DNA of 57,304 bases from Vicinamibacteria bacterium (GTDB lineage Bacteria; Acidobacteriota; Vicinamibacteria; Vicinamibacterales; UBA8438): positions 1 to 57,304 of the forward strand of contig JAJEFC010000289.1 of the NCBI GenBank assembly GCA_022820675.1. Direction: 5' to 3'. Positions 41,425 to 50,055 of this stretch are shown here, piece after piece (within the stretch, counting starts at the first letter, position 1; the number at the start of each line of letters is the position of its first letter). A model generated the notes under the pieces. It was given only the letters and a program-made list of their open reading frames with translations. It did not search any database and was not told the DNA's origin. The position numbers and the translations under genes were made by a program.

Positions 41425-42215
41425 CGGTGGCGGCGAGGCGGCGCATCGAGCGGGTCTGGTGCGCCGACGACCCGCTGGTGTTCGACGGGGTCGCTCCCGA
41501 CGACTGGCGGGACGCCCTCGAGGGGCGGAGGGTCGAGGCGGCGCGGCGCTGGGGCAAGCAGCTCTGGTTCGTCCTCGACCGGCCGCCGCATCCCCTCTTC
41601 CACTTCGGGATGGCCGGCGGCTTCAAGACCCCGGCGTCGACCCCGCTGCAGCTCAAGTCCGGGCCGCGCGAGGACGCCGCGGTCTGGCCCCCGCGCTTCC
41701 TCAAGATTCGAATGCGGCTCGACGACGGCGGCGAGCTCGCGATGACCGACGGCCGCCGCCTCGGGCGCATCCTGCTGCGCGACGACCCCCAGGGCGAGCC
41801 CCCGGTCGCAAGGCTCGGCTTCGACCCCCTCCTTGGGATGCCCCCGCCGAAGCGGTTCTCCGAGCTGATCCGCGCGCGCGGCGCCAACGTGAAGTCGCTG
41901 CTGCTCGACCAGTCGTTCTCGGCCGGCGTCGGCAACTGGATCGCCGACGAGGTGCTCTATCAGGCCGGCATCGACCCACGGCGCCACGCCAGCTCGCTGA
42001 CCGATGAGGAGGCGCGCCGCGTGCGCGCGCGGCTTGCCGCTATCGTCAAGCGCGCCGTCGACGCCAACGCCGACGACGCGCGCTACCCGCGCACGTGGCT
42101 GTTCCACCGGCGCTGGGGCAAGCGCGCGGACGCGCGCACGACGCGCGGTGAGCGCATCGAGCACATGACCATCGGCGGGCGCACCACCGCGTGGGTGCCG
42201 GCGGCGCAGCACTGA
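41379..42215 (+). CDS. mutM: formamidopyrimidine-DNA glycosylase, zincless type
   Basis: 278 aa from GTG 41379, chosen because removal of Met exposes the catalytic Pro2 followed by Glu3 (PELPEVE), essential for base excision and beta,delta-lyase activity. The conserved Lys is in RRWGKQLWFVL, and the helix-two-turn-helix is DQSFSAGVGNWIADEVLYQA. The C-terminal region that forms a CxxC...CxxC zinc finger in bacterial Fpg has no Cys (FHRRWGKRADARTTRGERIE, IGGRTTAWVPAAQ), yet keeps the DNA-contacting Arg in GGRTT, as in the zincless finger of NEIL1 and plant Fpg. It repairs 8-oxoguanine and formamidopyrimidines. The start lies in a tandem duplication. Confidence 0.88.
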   Translation: MPELPEVERGRRLAEAVAARRRIERVWCADDPLVFDGVAPDDWRDALEGRRVEAARRWGKQLWFVLDRPPHPLFHFGMAGGFKTPASTPLQLKSGPREDAAVWPPRFLKIRMRLDDGGELAMTDGRRLGRILLRDDPQGEPPVARLGFDPLLGMPPPKRFSELIRARGANVKSLLLDQSFSAGVGNWIADEVLYQAGIDPRRHASSLTDEEARRVRARLAAIVKRAVDANADDARYPRTWLFHRRWGKRADARTTRGERIEHMTIGGRTTAWVPAAQH

Positions 42216-42266
42216 CGCGGACGCGCACCCGTCCGCTTCAACCCGGAAGAGCCGCACGAACACGAA

Positions 42267-42290
42267 GGGCCGGGCAACGGTGCCCGGCCC
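42267..42290. terminator. strong hairpin between converging genes
   Basis: A perfect 10-bp GC stem (GGGCCGGGCA / TGCCCGGCCC) with an ACGG loop lies between fpg and the leftward exported-protein gene. There is no long U tract on either side; it probably works in both directions or with Rho. Confidence 0.6.
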
Positions 42291-42334
42291 TCGCTCACTA
42301 CCGCTGGCGCATCCGGCGCCCTCATGCGTGCGGC

Positions 42335-43345
42335 TTACTGCTCGTTGGCCAGCTCCCGCGCTCGCTCGCCGCCGAGGATGTTGGTCATGCTGTAGTTGCC
42401 CTCGTGGCAGGCGTACTCGAAGAGGTAGGGCAGCTCGTCGGCCGGGAACGTCGTGAACGGGAACTCGCCCGAGAAGCTCTGCTCCCAGTGCGTGGGGTCG
42501 TCGACCGTGAACTCGTAGTGCACCGTGCCGGGGCCGGTGCGCGTGAAGCGCTCGGTGACGGTGATGGTGTCGTCGTCGCGGCCGTTGGCCATGCGCAGCA
42601 GGACCGGGTCGCCGCCCACCGCCCCCGCGTTCGCCTCGGTGCGCCGCAGGTTGGTGGTCTCGACGACGAGGGTGTCGCCCTCCCAGCGCCCCCGCGCATC
42701 GCCGTGCCACTGGCGGATGCTGGTCGGCACGTGCGCGCGTCCGTCGATGGGGATGATCCGGAAGTCGTGGATCATCTCGACGTAGATCGCGACGTAGCCC
42801 GGCGTCTGCATGATCATGAAGTTGTTGTTGTAGGCGCTCGGCAGCATCGGCGGACCCGCCGACCACACCAGGCAGCGGTCGTTCAGCTCGAGGTCCTCCC
42901 ACGAGTCGAACGGCCCTTCGACCGGGAACGCGGCGTCGTGGGCCATCTTGCGGTCGGCGGCATCCGCCGTCCGCACCGGCAGCCGGCCGTTCGGCGGATC
43001 GGAGATGAGGGACGTACGGCCCGTCGGTCGCGTGCCTCCGTCCAGCCAGAAGTTGTTGTAGCCGCCCACGTTGCCCCCGGCCACGGTCCGCCGGGGCGGA
43101 GCCACCAGCAGCTCCTGGTTGCGGTCGACCCGGGCCTGCTCCTGGGCCGCCACCTCCTCCTCGGTGAGGAACGCCTTGTCGCCCAGCGCCTCGGGCCGCT
43201 CGAGTGGCGTGATCGTCTTGTTGGTGTACGTGCCCTGCAGGTCCGGGTCGCCCCAGGGGGTCCGCGGCGCGTCCTGGGCGGCCACGGCCGCCGGCACGAG
43301 CAGAAGCGCGGCCAGGGCCGCCGTAGCGAATCGCGTTCTAGTCAT
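42335..43345 (-). CDS. exported protein of unknown function (paralogue 2)
   Basis: 336 aa. The signal peptide is TRTRFATAALAALLLVPAAVAAQ. The mature protein starts APRTPWGDPDLQGTYTNKTI and has NVGGYNNFWLDGGT, TSLISDPPNGRLP, RCLVWSAGPPML, RWEGDTLVVETTNL, ERFTRTGPGTVHYEFTVDDP and YACHEGNYSMTNILGG, the same signature series as the 383-aa protein at 17299-18450. Conserved Asp/Asn pairs and the CHExNYS motif suggest a structured periplasmic domain. No enzyme activity is known to me. Promoter candidate at 43491-43496. Confidence 0.82.
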   Translation of the reverse strand: MTRTRFATAALAALLLVPAAVAAQDAPRTPWGDPDLQGTYTNKTITPLERPEALGDKAFLTEEEVAAQEQARVDRNQELLVAPPRRTVAGGNVGGYNNFWLDGGTRPTGRTSLISDPPNGRLPVRTADAADRKMAHDAAFPVEGPFDSWEDLELNDRCLVWSAGPPMLPSAYNNNFMIMQTPGYVAIYVEMIHDFRIIPIDGRAHVPTSIRQWHGDARGRWEGDTLVVETTNLRRTEANAGAVGGDPVLLRMANGRDDDTITVTERFTRTGPGTVHYEFTVDDPTHWEQSFSGEFPFTTFPADELPYLFEYACHEGNYSMTNILGGERARELANEQ

Positions 43346-43490
43346 CTGGTTACCTCCCGTCTGGTTCCTGATCGGCCCCCGGGGCGGGCCGCGTCCCCCG
43401 CCGGCGTGCCGTTACGTTCCACGCGTTGCTCCCCCTGGACGCGCCGCAGCCCGCGGGCGCACAGGATCCTCCTGATGCAGATTATACGCC

Positions 43491-43496
43491 CGGTCT
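43491..43496 (-). promoter_or_regulatory. -10 element upstream of the exported-protein gene
   Basis: The minus strand reads TATAAT (perfect). The leader would be about 140 bases. No -35 is obvious. The space 43346-43789 otherwise holds only a short coiled-coil-like frame (43655-43760, GRIDALRADIRALDDRLRQV), possibly the relic of a small protein gene. Confidence 0.4.
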
Positions 43497-43789
43497 CCCC
43501 ACGTCGGATGCCGCGGCGCCGCAGCAGTCTCTCGGTTTCCGCGCACCCCGGTTGACATCTGGTGTGACGGCGGACCGCCTGGAGGGCATGGCATCACCGG
43601 AGCGGACGGGCTCATCCGGGATGAACAGCGACGCCAGGTGGATCTATCGGAACGATGCCCGGTGTGGCCGGACTTCTGGCGGCGCAAGGCGCAAGTGTCG
43701 ACGGGCGCATCGATGCCCTGCGAGCGGACATCAGAGCCCTGGATGACCGGCTGCGGCAAGTCGGGATGAAACGACGCGCCGCCGCCTCG

Positions 43790-45433
43790 TCACAGCCTTC
43801 CATCCACCACCACGTCCAGCAACGTCGGACCCGGATGCGCAAGAGCTTCATCGAGGGCCGGCGCGATGTCGTCCGGCTCGACGACGCGCCGTGACCGTAG
43901 CCCCAGGGCCCCGGCCAAGCCCGCGAAATCGACGGGCGGATCGTCGAAGTCCATGCCGACGAAGCGCTCGACGCCGTGGCCGGCTCGCACCCGCTGCTTG
44001 AGGATGCGGTAGCCGCGGTTGTTGGCGATGACGTAGACCAGCGGCAGCCGCAGGTGGGCCGCCGTCCACAGGGCCTGGATGTTGTAGAGGGCCGAGCCGT
44101 CCCCGATCACCGCCGCCACCGGCCGGTCCGGCACCGCGAGGCCAATGCCGACGGCCCCCGCCACCGCGAACCCGATGCCGCCGCTGGCCAGCCCGTAGTA
44201 GCTGCGCTCGTCGCGATAGGGCCACAGCTTGGGCAGCGCCAGCGACGACGTCAGCCCCTCGTCCACCACCACCGCGTCGGCCGGCAGCGTGTCGCTCAGC
44301 ACCCGCATCAGGTGGTCGGGGTGGATCGGCGGCCCCGCGGACGGCTCCATCGACCGCAAGAACGCCTCCCGCGCCGCCGACCAGTTCCCGGACCGCAGCT
44401 TCTCGATGCGTTGCCGCGCCGCCGCCTCGTGTCCGGCGGGACGGCGCGTTCGCAGCCGCTCGTTCAGGGCGGCGAGGGTCTCGCGGACGTCCGCCTGCAC
44501 CGCCAGCTCGGTCGGGTAGTTCTTGGCGAGGTCGGCCGACCGCTCGCCCACCTGCACGACGGCCAGCCCCGGCGGCAGCGGCGGCGGTCCCGGCACCGAC
44601 ATGCGCAGCACGTCGGTGCCCAGACAGAGCAGCAGGTCATGGGCGCCGAGACGCTCCGCCACCTCTCGCTGGTTGCGGCTGAGCATGCCCAGGAAGCACG
44701 GGTGCGACGAGACGAACGGGGCCGCGGTGGGAATGGTGTCCTGATAGACCCCGGCCCCCAGCAGCTCGGCCAGCTCGGCCGCCTGCGGCAGGGCCGAGCG
44801 GGTGCTCACCTCGTGCCCGACCACCATCACGGGGCGCCGGGCCGCGAGCAGGCGGTCGGCCAGCGCGTCGAGGACCGCATCGGCGGGCCGGACGCGGGCC
44901 TCGACCCGGTTGCACCGGCCCAGGTCGAGCTCGACGTCGTCGGTCAGCACGTTGCCCGGCAGCGAGATGAAGACGGGCCCGGTCGGCGGCGCGAGCGCGA
45001 TCTTGGCCGCGCGCCGCACGATGCGGGGCAGGTCGTCGAGCCGCGTCGCCTCTACCGCCCACTTGACGTGGGGACGGGCCATCGGCTCGAGCGGCGCGTA
45101 GAGCATGGGCTCGGTGAGGCCGTGCCCGACGGGATGCTGCCCGGCGGTGACGATGAGCGGCGAGCCGATCCAGCTCGCGTTGAAGAGCGAGCCGATGGCG
45201 TTGCCCAGCCCCGGCGCCACGTGGAGGTTGCACGCGGCGAGGCGGCCGCTCGCGCGGGCGTAGCCGTCGGCCATGGCCACCACCGCGGCCTCCTGGGCCC
45301 CGAGCACGTAGTCGATCTGCGGGTAGTCGGGCAGCGCCGCCATCAGCGGCAGCTCGGTGGTGCCGGGGTTGCCGAAGAGGTGGGTCACCCCCTCGTCGAT
45401 CAGCAGCGACAGCAACGCGTGGCTACCGAGCAT
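43790..45433 (-). CDS. thiamine-diphosphate enzyme, benzoylformate decarboxylase-like
   Basis: 547 aa. The N-terminal PYR domain starts HALLSLLIDEGVTHLFGNPG with LGAQEAAVVAMADGYA (activating Glu) and NLHVAPGLGNAIGSL, whose His corresponds to the active-site His70 of benzoylformate decarboxylase. The middle domain is plain. The C-terminal PP domain has SGGIGFAVAGAVGIGLAVPD and the TPP/Mg motif GDGSALYNIQALWTAAHLRL...NNRGY. The GNPGS serine is Thr here, and the second active-site His region (VLRMSVPG) differs, so the 2-oxo acid substrate may not be benzoylformate. It lies 82 bases downstream of an orphan molybdenum hydroxylase and is probably in its operon. Confidence 0.85.
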   Translation of the reverse strand: MLGSHALLSLLIDEGVTHLFGNPGTTELPLMAALPDYPQIDYVLGAQEAAVVAMADGYARASGRLAACNLHVAPGLGNAIGSLFNASWIGSPLIVTAGQHPVGHGLTEPMLYAPLEPMARPHVKWAVEATRLDDLPRIVRRAAKIALAPPTGPVFISLPGNVLTDDVELDLGRCNRVEARVRPADAVLDALADRLLAARRPVMVVGHEVSTRSALPQAAELAELLGAGVYQDTIPTAAPFVSSHPCFLGMLSRNQREVAERLGAHDLLLCLGTDVLRMSVPGPPPLPPGLAVVQVGERSADLAKNYPTELAVQADVRETLAALNERLRTRRPAGHEAAARQRIEKLRSGNWSAAREAFLRSMEPSAGPPIHPDHLMRVLSDTLPADAVVVDEGLTSSLALPKLWPYRDERSYYGLASGGIGFAVAGAVGIGLAVPDRPVAAVIGDGSALYNIQALWTAAHLRLPLVYVIANNRGYRILKQRVRAGHGVERFVGMDFDDPPVDFAGLAGALGLRSRRVVEPDDIAPALDEALAHPGPTLLDVVVDGRL

Positions 45434-45515
45434 GGTCGGCGAGGGGGACCGCGGGTCGCGATCGCGGGGACCGCGAGGGCCCCTTGGGCGAGGCCCCCGC
45501 GCCGCCGCCGGCTCG

Positions 45516-47942
45516 TCAGACGTGGGCCATCAGCCGGTCGTGGCCGCTCGGCGCCTGCTCGAGCCGGGTCAGGATCAGGTCGCGGGTCACCGGCGTCCGG
45601 AAGAGGTCGCCGTTCTGGCCGAGCGCGTCGGCGATGGCGTTCATCACCGCCCCCGAGCCGGCGCCCTGCGCCGCCTCGCCGATGCCCTTGGCGCCCAGCG
45701 GGTTGAACGGGTCGGGCAGGTCGGCGGCGCCCCACTTCATGGGCTGCTCGTGCGGGACGTCGAGGATGCCCGGCGGACGGTTGCTGTAGAAGCGCTTCGC
45801 CACCAGCAGCCCCCAGCGCCGGTCGAACACCCAGTTCTGGCTGAGGGTGACCGAGAAGCCCTGGATGGCCCCGCCGAAGACCTGCGCCCCGAACGTCCGG
45901 GGATGGATGATGGTGCCGGCGTCGCACCCCGCCGCGTAGTCGACGAGCCGGATGCCGCCGGTCTCCACGTCCACCTCGACCTCGGCGAAGCCCGCGACGA
46001 ACGACATCCGCCGCCCGCCTTCCTCGAAGTTGTCGCGGGCGACCCCCATCAGCCCCTGCCCGGCGAGGGCGGTGGCCGCGGCCGTCGTCATTCCGTTGAT
46101 GTCCTCGGGCAGCTCGTGGCCGTCGTAGCGGCCGCCGATGTCGATGGCCCGCTGCGCCACCCGCGCGAAGCTCAGGCCCACCGAGCGGTTGCCGGTGCGG
46201 AAGACGCGCTCGCCGCCGATGGTGTAGTCGTCGGGCACGCCCCCGAGGTCGCGGGCCGCGATCTCGCGCACCTTCTGCCGCGCGTCGAGCACCGCCGCCC
46301 AGCTCGCCCGGGTGTGCGCGTGGGCGGTCGAGCTGCCCGCCTGCAACGAGCTCCACGGCAGGTGCCGGCTGGTGTCGCCCCACGCGACGTCGCACTTCTC
46401 CCAGGGCACGTCCATGCCCTCGGCGATGGGGCGCATCATGTCGAACGTCGACCCCGTGCCGAGGTTGCCCACGCCCGACTGGATGGCGATGCGCCCGTCG
46501 GGCCGGATGACGAACAGCCCGTCGACGCCGGAGGCGCCGGCCGCGAAGGTGCTCAGCGCCACGCCGACCCCGGTTACCTTCGGGCCGTTGCGCCGGCCGC
46601 TGCGCTGCACCCGCTCGCGCCAGTCGAAGAGCTCGGCCCCCTTGTCGATGGCCTCGCGCGCGAAGGCGCTAGACACGTGCCCCTGCACGCCGTCCACGCC
46701 CGGCGCGCCGAACGTCGCCTGGCCCTCGGGCGCGTTGATCTTCAGCACGTCGACCTGGTCGAGCTCGAGCTGCTTCGCCGCCTTCTGGATGATGGGCGAC
46801 AGCATCGTCATCGACTGCTCGCCCCCGGGGGCGCGCTGGGCGGCACGCGGCGGGGTGTTGGTGTAGACGCCGGTGCCGCGCATGCGCATGGCCACCGGCT
46901 GATAGGCGAGCGAGCCCATGACCCCGAGGTTCATGTGGTCGCCGGACCGCGCGTAGGGGCCGTTGTCGCCGATGGCGTGGACGTCGAGGGCGGTGATCCG
47001 CCCGTCGCTCCGCATGCCGAGCCGGATGCGGGCCTGGATGCCGGGGCGGGCCTTGCCGAAAGAGGTCTCGTCGCGCCGGGTCACGCGCATCATGACCGGC
47101 TTGCCGATCTTCTTCGACAGCAGCATGGGAATCTGCGCCTGCACGTAGCCGGCCGCCTTGCTGCCGAAGCCGCCGCCGGTGAACTCGTTGATGAGGACCA
47201 CGTTCGACGGCTCGACGCCGGCCCAGCGCGCCATCGGCCCGACGCTGCGGTTCGTGCTCTGCACCGACGGGTACACGTAGACCTTCTGGCCCTCCCAGTA
47301 GGCCATCGTGGTGCGGCTCTCGAGCGGCTGGTGCGAGAGCGACTGGTGATACGAGTGCTCCTCGATGACGACGTCGGCGTCCGCGAACCCCGCCGCGAGG
47401 TCGCCGTACGACCACTCGTCGGTGGCCTCCGCCTCCATCGGGATCTCGCCCGGCCCGAGCCCCGCGAGGTCCGCCTCGGTCCACTTGACCTCGGCGAGCT
47501 CGCGCCCCCTCATCGTGTTGCCCTCGGTGCGGGCGTTCGGCCCGCCGGGCCGGAGGCTGTCGAGGGGGTCGAGGACGAACGGCAGCGGGTCGAGATCGAT
47601 GTCGATGAGCTCGATGGCGCGGGCCGCGGTCTCCTCGTCGACGGCGGCCACCGCGAGGATGGGCTCGCCCTCGTAGCGCGGCTCGTTGGTCAGGGCCGCC
47701 TCGTTCGGCACGTCGACCTCGGGCAGGTCGTCGGCGGTCAGGATGCCCTCGACGCCGGGCAGGGCCTCGGCCGCGCTGGTGTCGATGGACACCACCCGCG
47801 CGTGGGGCATCGGGCTCACGAGCAGTTTGCAGAAGACCATGCCCTCGGCCCGATGGTCCTCGGCATAGCGGGACCTGCCGGTGACCTTCGCGTGAAGGTC
47901 CGGCAACTGGTAGTTCTTTCCGAGCAGTTTGTAGTCAGCCAC
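45516..47942 (-). CDS. orphan xanthine dehydrogenase-family molybdopterin subunit
   Basis: 808 aa from GTG 47942, chosen because GGGAGG lies 6 bases upstream and the product starts VADYKLLGKNYQLPDLHAKV. Family motifs are GRSRYAEDHRAEGMVF, EFTGGGFGSKAAGY, TGVYTNTPPRAAQRAPGGEQ (active-site loop, unlike AYRGAGR) and NPLGAKGIGEAAQG. This is the catalytic subunit of a hydroxylase of the aldehyde/xanthine type, but no FeS or FAD subunit is beside it. A benzoylformate decarboxylase-like gene follows. One possibility is a pathway making an aldehyde (TPP enzyme) and oxidising it; electron-transfer partners must come from elsewhere. Confidence 0.88.
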   Translation of the reverse strand: MADYKLLGKNYQLPDLHAKVTGRSRYAEDHRAEGMVFCKLLVSPMPHARVVSIDTSAAEALPGVEGILTADDLPEVDVPNEAALTNEPRYEGEPILAVAAVDEETAARAIELIDIDLDPLPFVLDPLDSLRPGGPNARTEGNTMRGRELAEVKWTEADLAGLGPGEIPMEAEATDEWSYGDLAAGFADADVVIEEHSYHQSLSHQPLESRTTMAYWEGQKVYVYPSVQSTNRSVGPMARWAGVEPSNVVLINEFTGGGFGSKAAGYVQAQIPMLLSKKIGKPVMMRVTRRDETSFGKARPGIQARIRLGMRSDGRITALDVHAIGDNGPYARSGDHMNLGVMGSLAYQPVAMRMRGTGVYTNTPPRAAQRAPGGEQSMTMLSPIIQKAAKQLELDQVDVLKINAPEGQATFGAPGVDGVQGHVSSAFAREAIDKGAELFDWRERVQRSGRRNGPKVTGVGVALSTFAAGASGVDGLFVIRPDGRIAIQSGVGNLGTGSTFDMMRPIAEGMDVPWEKCDVAWGDTSRHLPWSSLQAGSSTAHAHTRASWAAVLDARQKVREIAARDLGGVPDDYTIGGERVFRTGNRSVGLSFARVAQRAIDIGGRYDGHELPEDINGMTTAAATALAGQGLMGVARDNFEEGGRRMSFVAGFAEVEVDVETGGIRLVDYAAGCDAGTIIHPRTFGAQVFGGAIQGFSVTLSQNWVFDRRWGLLVAKRFYSNRPPGILDVPHEQPMKWGAADLPDPFNPLGAKGIGEAAQGAGSGAVMNAIADALGQNGDLFRTPVTRDLILTRLEQAPSGHDRLMAHV

Positions 47943-47991
47943 TTCAGCCCTCCCGAGGTCCAACTCCACCGGTACGGACGACGATCGACGC

Positions 47992-47997
47992 ATTCTA
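47992..47997 (-). promoter_or_regulatory. candidate -10 for the molybdoenzyme operon
   Basis: The minus strand reads TAGAAT about 50 bases before GTG 47942; no matching -35 is seen. Confidence 0.35.
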
Positions 47998-48020
47998 CCA
48001 CCGTCGGCGGGCCGGCGATC

Positions 48021-48050
48021 CTGTCCGGCCCTGTCCGGTCTTGTCCGTCC
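48021..48050 (+). repeat. three 10-bp phased direct repeats
   Basis: Consecutive decamers CTGTCCGGCC, CTGTCCGGTC and TTGTCCGTCC lie in the divergent space between the molybdoenzyme and MBL genes. The spacing equals one DNA turn, suitable for a regulator binding one face. Confidence 0.6.
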
Positions 48051-48070
48051 TCTCGGTCTCCGACTATCAT
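48041..48070 (+). promoter_or_regulatory. promoter of the MBL-fold gene
   Basis: TTGTCC (48041-48046) and TATCAT (48065-48070) are 18 bases apart. The -35 is embedded in the third phased decamer, so a bound regulator would overlap the polymerase site. Confidence 0.4.
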
Positions 48071-48109
48071 CCGATCGACGACGCACAGGACGCCGTCAGG
48101 AGGAAACCC

Positions 48110-49606
48110 ATGCGTAGAACGCTACCGCTTCTCGTCGCCCTCGCGACCCTGCCGGCCGGACCGGCGGCGGCCCAGGACGTCGAGAGCGTCCTGCAGGCCG
48201 CGGGCAAGGCCATGGGCGCGCCGAGCTCGGTCCGGTACTCCGGGACCGGCTGGGTCGCCAACGTCGGCCAGAGCCACACCCCCGCCGACGACTGGCCCCG
48301 CTTCGAGATGACCGCCTACTCGCGCACCATCGACTACGACGCCCGGTCGTCCCGCGAGACCTACACCCGCCGGCAGGGCGACTACCCCGCCCTCGGCGGC
48401 GGCACGCCGCTCGTCGGCGAGCAGGAGCGCACGCTCCTCACGAGCGGCGACCACGCCTGGACCCTGCGCGGCTCCGACGCCGTGCCCCAGCCCGCCGCGG
48501 CCGACGTGCGGCAGCTCGACATATGGACGTCGCCCCACGGGTTCCTCAGAGCGGCGGCGGCCGCCGACGACGCCGACGCCGTCGACGTGGTGCTGGAGGG
48601 ACGCGAGCTGACCATCGTGTCGTTCACGGCGATGGGCCACCGCCTGAACGGCACCATCAACGAGGACGACCTCGTCGAGCGCGTCCTGACGTGGGTCGCC
48701 CACCCCGTGCTCGGCGACATGATCTACGACCACCGCTACACCGGCTACCAGGACTTCGGCGGCGTGATGTTCCCCACCGTCATCCACTCGCACCAGGGCG
48801 ACCCGCGGCTCAACCCGGGCCACAACTCGATGGAGATCACGGTGACGGAGGCGGCGGCCGACGTCGACGCCGAGCCGCTCGCGGTTCCCGACAACGTGCA
48901 GGGCGCGACCGTCCCCCCCGTCGTCGTCCGCTCCACCCAGATGGCCTCCGGCGTCTGGCGCATCTACGGCGGCAGCCACCACAGCGTCGCCATCGAGTTC
49001 GCCGACTTCATCGCGGTCGTCGAGGCGCCGCAGAACGAGGCGCGGTCGCTCGCCGTCATCGCCGAGATCCGCCGCCGCGTCCCCGACAAGCCGATTCGCT
49101 ACGTCGTCAACACCCACCACCACGCCGACCACGCCGGCGGCCTGCGTACCTACGTCGCGCAGAGCGCCACCGTCATCACCCACGAGGCCAATCACGAGTT
49201 CTACGACGCCGTGTTCTTCCACCCCGGCACGCGTGCCCTCGAGCCCGACCTGCTGTCCGGGCGCATGCCGTGGTTCGCGCCGAACCGCGTCCCCGCTTAC
49301 GAGCTGGTGGGCGATGACGGGTACACGCTGACCGACGGCGAGCGCGTCGTGAACATTCACCCCGTGCTGCGCCTCGGGCACGCCGGCACCATGCTCATCG
49401 TGCACCTGCCGGCCGAGCGGATCCTGATCAACGCGGACCTCTACTCGCCCCCCGCGCCGGGGGCCGACCCGCCCGCGGTCACCGCCAGCATGAGGAGCCT
49501 GGCCCAGAACATCGAGCAGCTCGACCTCGACGTGGCGCGGCACGTCGGCGTCCACGGGCTGGTAGGGTCGCACGTGGACTTCATGCGGCTGATCGACGGG
49601 GAGTAG
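48110..49606 (+). CDS. exported MBL-fold metallo-hydrolase
   Basis: 498 aa from ATG 48110 with GGAGGA 5 bases upstream. Signal peptide: RRTLPLLVALATLPAGPAAA. Residues 20-290 form an uncharacterised N-terminal part (SSVRYSGTGWVANVGQSHTP, MIYDHRYTGYQDFGGVMFPT). The C-terminal 200 residues are a metallo-beta-lactamase fold with YVVNTHHHADHAGGLRTYV (HxHxDH zinc motif), LRLGHAGTMLIVHLP and VGVHGLVGSHVDF. It is a periplasmic hydrolase of unknown substrate; the long N-terminal domain argues against a simple beta-lactamase or glyoxalase II. Confidence 0.87.
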   Translation: MRRTLPLLVALATLPAGPAAAQDVESVLQAAGKAMGAPSSVRYSGTGWVANVGQSHTPADDWPRFEMTAYSRTIDYDARSSRETYTRRQGDYPALGGGTPLVGEQERTLLTSGDHAWTLRGSDAVPQPAAADVRQLDIWTSPHGFLRAAAAADDADAVDVVLEGRELTIVSFTAMGHRLNGTINEDDLVERVLTWVAHPVLGDMIYDHRYTGYQDFGGVMFPTVIHSHQGDPRLNPGHNSMEITVTEAAADVDAEPLAVPDNVQGATVPPVVVRSTQMASGVWRIYGGSHHSVAIEFADFIAVVEAPQNEARSLAVIAEIRRRVPDKPIRYVVNTHHHADHAGGLRTYVAQSATVITHEANHEFYDAVFFHPGTRALEPDLLSGRMPWFAPNRVPAYELVGDDGYTLTDGERVVNIHPVLRLGHAGTMLIVHLPAERILINADLYSPPAPGADPPAVTASMRSLAQNIEQLDLDVARHVGVHGLVGSHVDFMRLIDGE

Positions 49607-49678
49607 GCGCGCGGCCGCGCTTTCGGCACGTCCCGCCGCCGGCACCGGGCCGAATCCCGTCTGCAGAGAAATGCCGGT

Positions 49679-49781
49679 CGGCTCCGCTCCGCGCGCGCGT
49701 GTGTTACGCCGCGGGACGGCCACCCCGGCGACCCGCGACCGGCTAGCGACCGGCTCCGCTCCGCGCGTGCGTGTGTTATGC
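49679..49781 (+). repeat. 31-bp direct repeat upstream of the second Uma2 gene
   Basis: Copies at 49679-49709 and 49751-49781 (offset 72, two or three mismatches) start CGGCTCCGCTCCGCGCG and end GTGTGTTA(C/T)GC. Only the second has the -10-like TATGCT, so the repeat may be a duplicated promoter with the first copy degraded. The space 49607-49842 has no gene. Confidence 0.65.
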
Positions 49782-49782
49782 T
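49777..49782 (+). promoter_or_regulatory. candidate -10 for the second Uma2 gene
   Basis: TATGCT at the end of the second 31-bp repeat gives a leader of about 55 bases to ATG 49843. Confidence 0.3.
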
Positions 49783-49830
49783 TGTCACGGGCGTGATTCC
49801 GGCAGCCAGCCCACGCTGCAAGGACGCGCC

Positions 49831-50055
49831 GAGGCAGGACACATGACGCCGACCTCCGCAACCGTAGCCCCCCGCTCTCCGTCGTCCAGCTCACGTTCCG
49901 CGTCGGCACCGCCGCCAGCCGACGCGGTCGTGGCGCCGGTACCGGAGGCAGGACACATGCCGACCTCCGCAACCGCAGTCCCCCGCTCTCCGTCGTCCAG
50001 CTCACGGTCCGCGTCGGCGCCGCCGCCAGCCGACGCGGTCGTGGCGCCGGTACCG
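49831..50055 (+). repeat. tandem duplication including ribosome binding site and start codon
   Basis: Unit 1 (from 49831) and unit 2 (from 49945) match with a period of 111-114 bp. Both begin GAGGCAGGACACATG, so each contains a Shine-Dalgarno-like sequence and an in-frame ATG (49843 and 49957). The duplicated peptide is Ser/Ala/Pro-rich (APRSPSSSSRSASAPPPADA then VVAPVP). Confidence 0.88.

Noticed and set aside
39183..42902. Very long minus-strand open frame (over 1,200 codons) opposite the PQQ dehydrogenase and fpg
   Set aside because: High-GC antisense artefact: composition is Arg/Gly/Val/Ala-rich with no domains, and it opposes two well-supported genes.
43655..43894. Small coiled-coil protein gene
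   Set aside because: Only about 20 residues have coiled-coil character, the rest is Arg-rich, and it runs into the converging TPP-enzyme gene; at most a relic.
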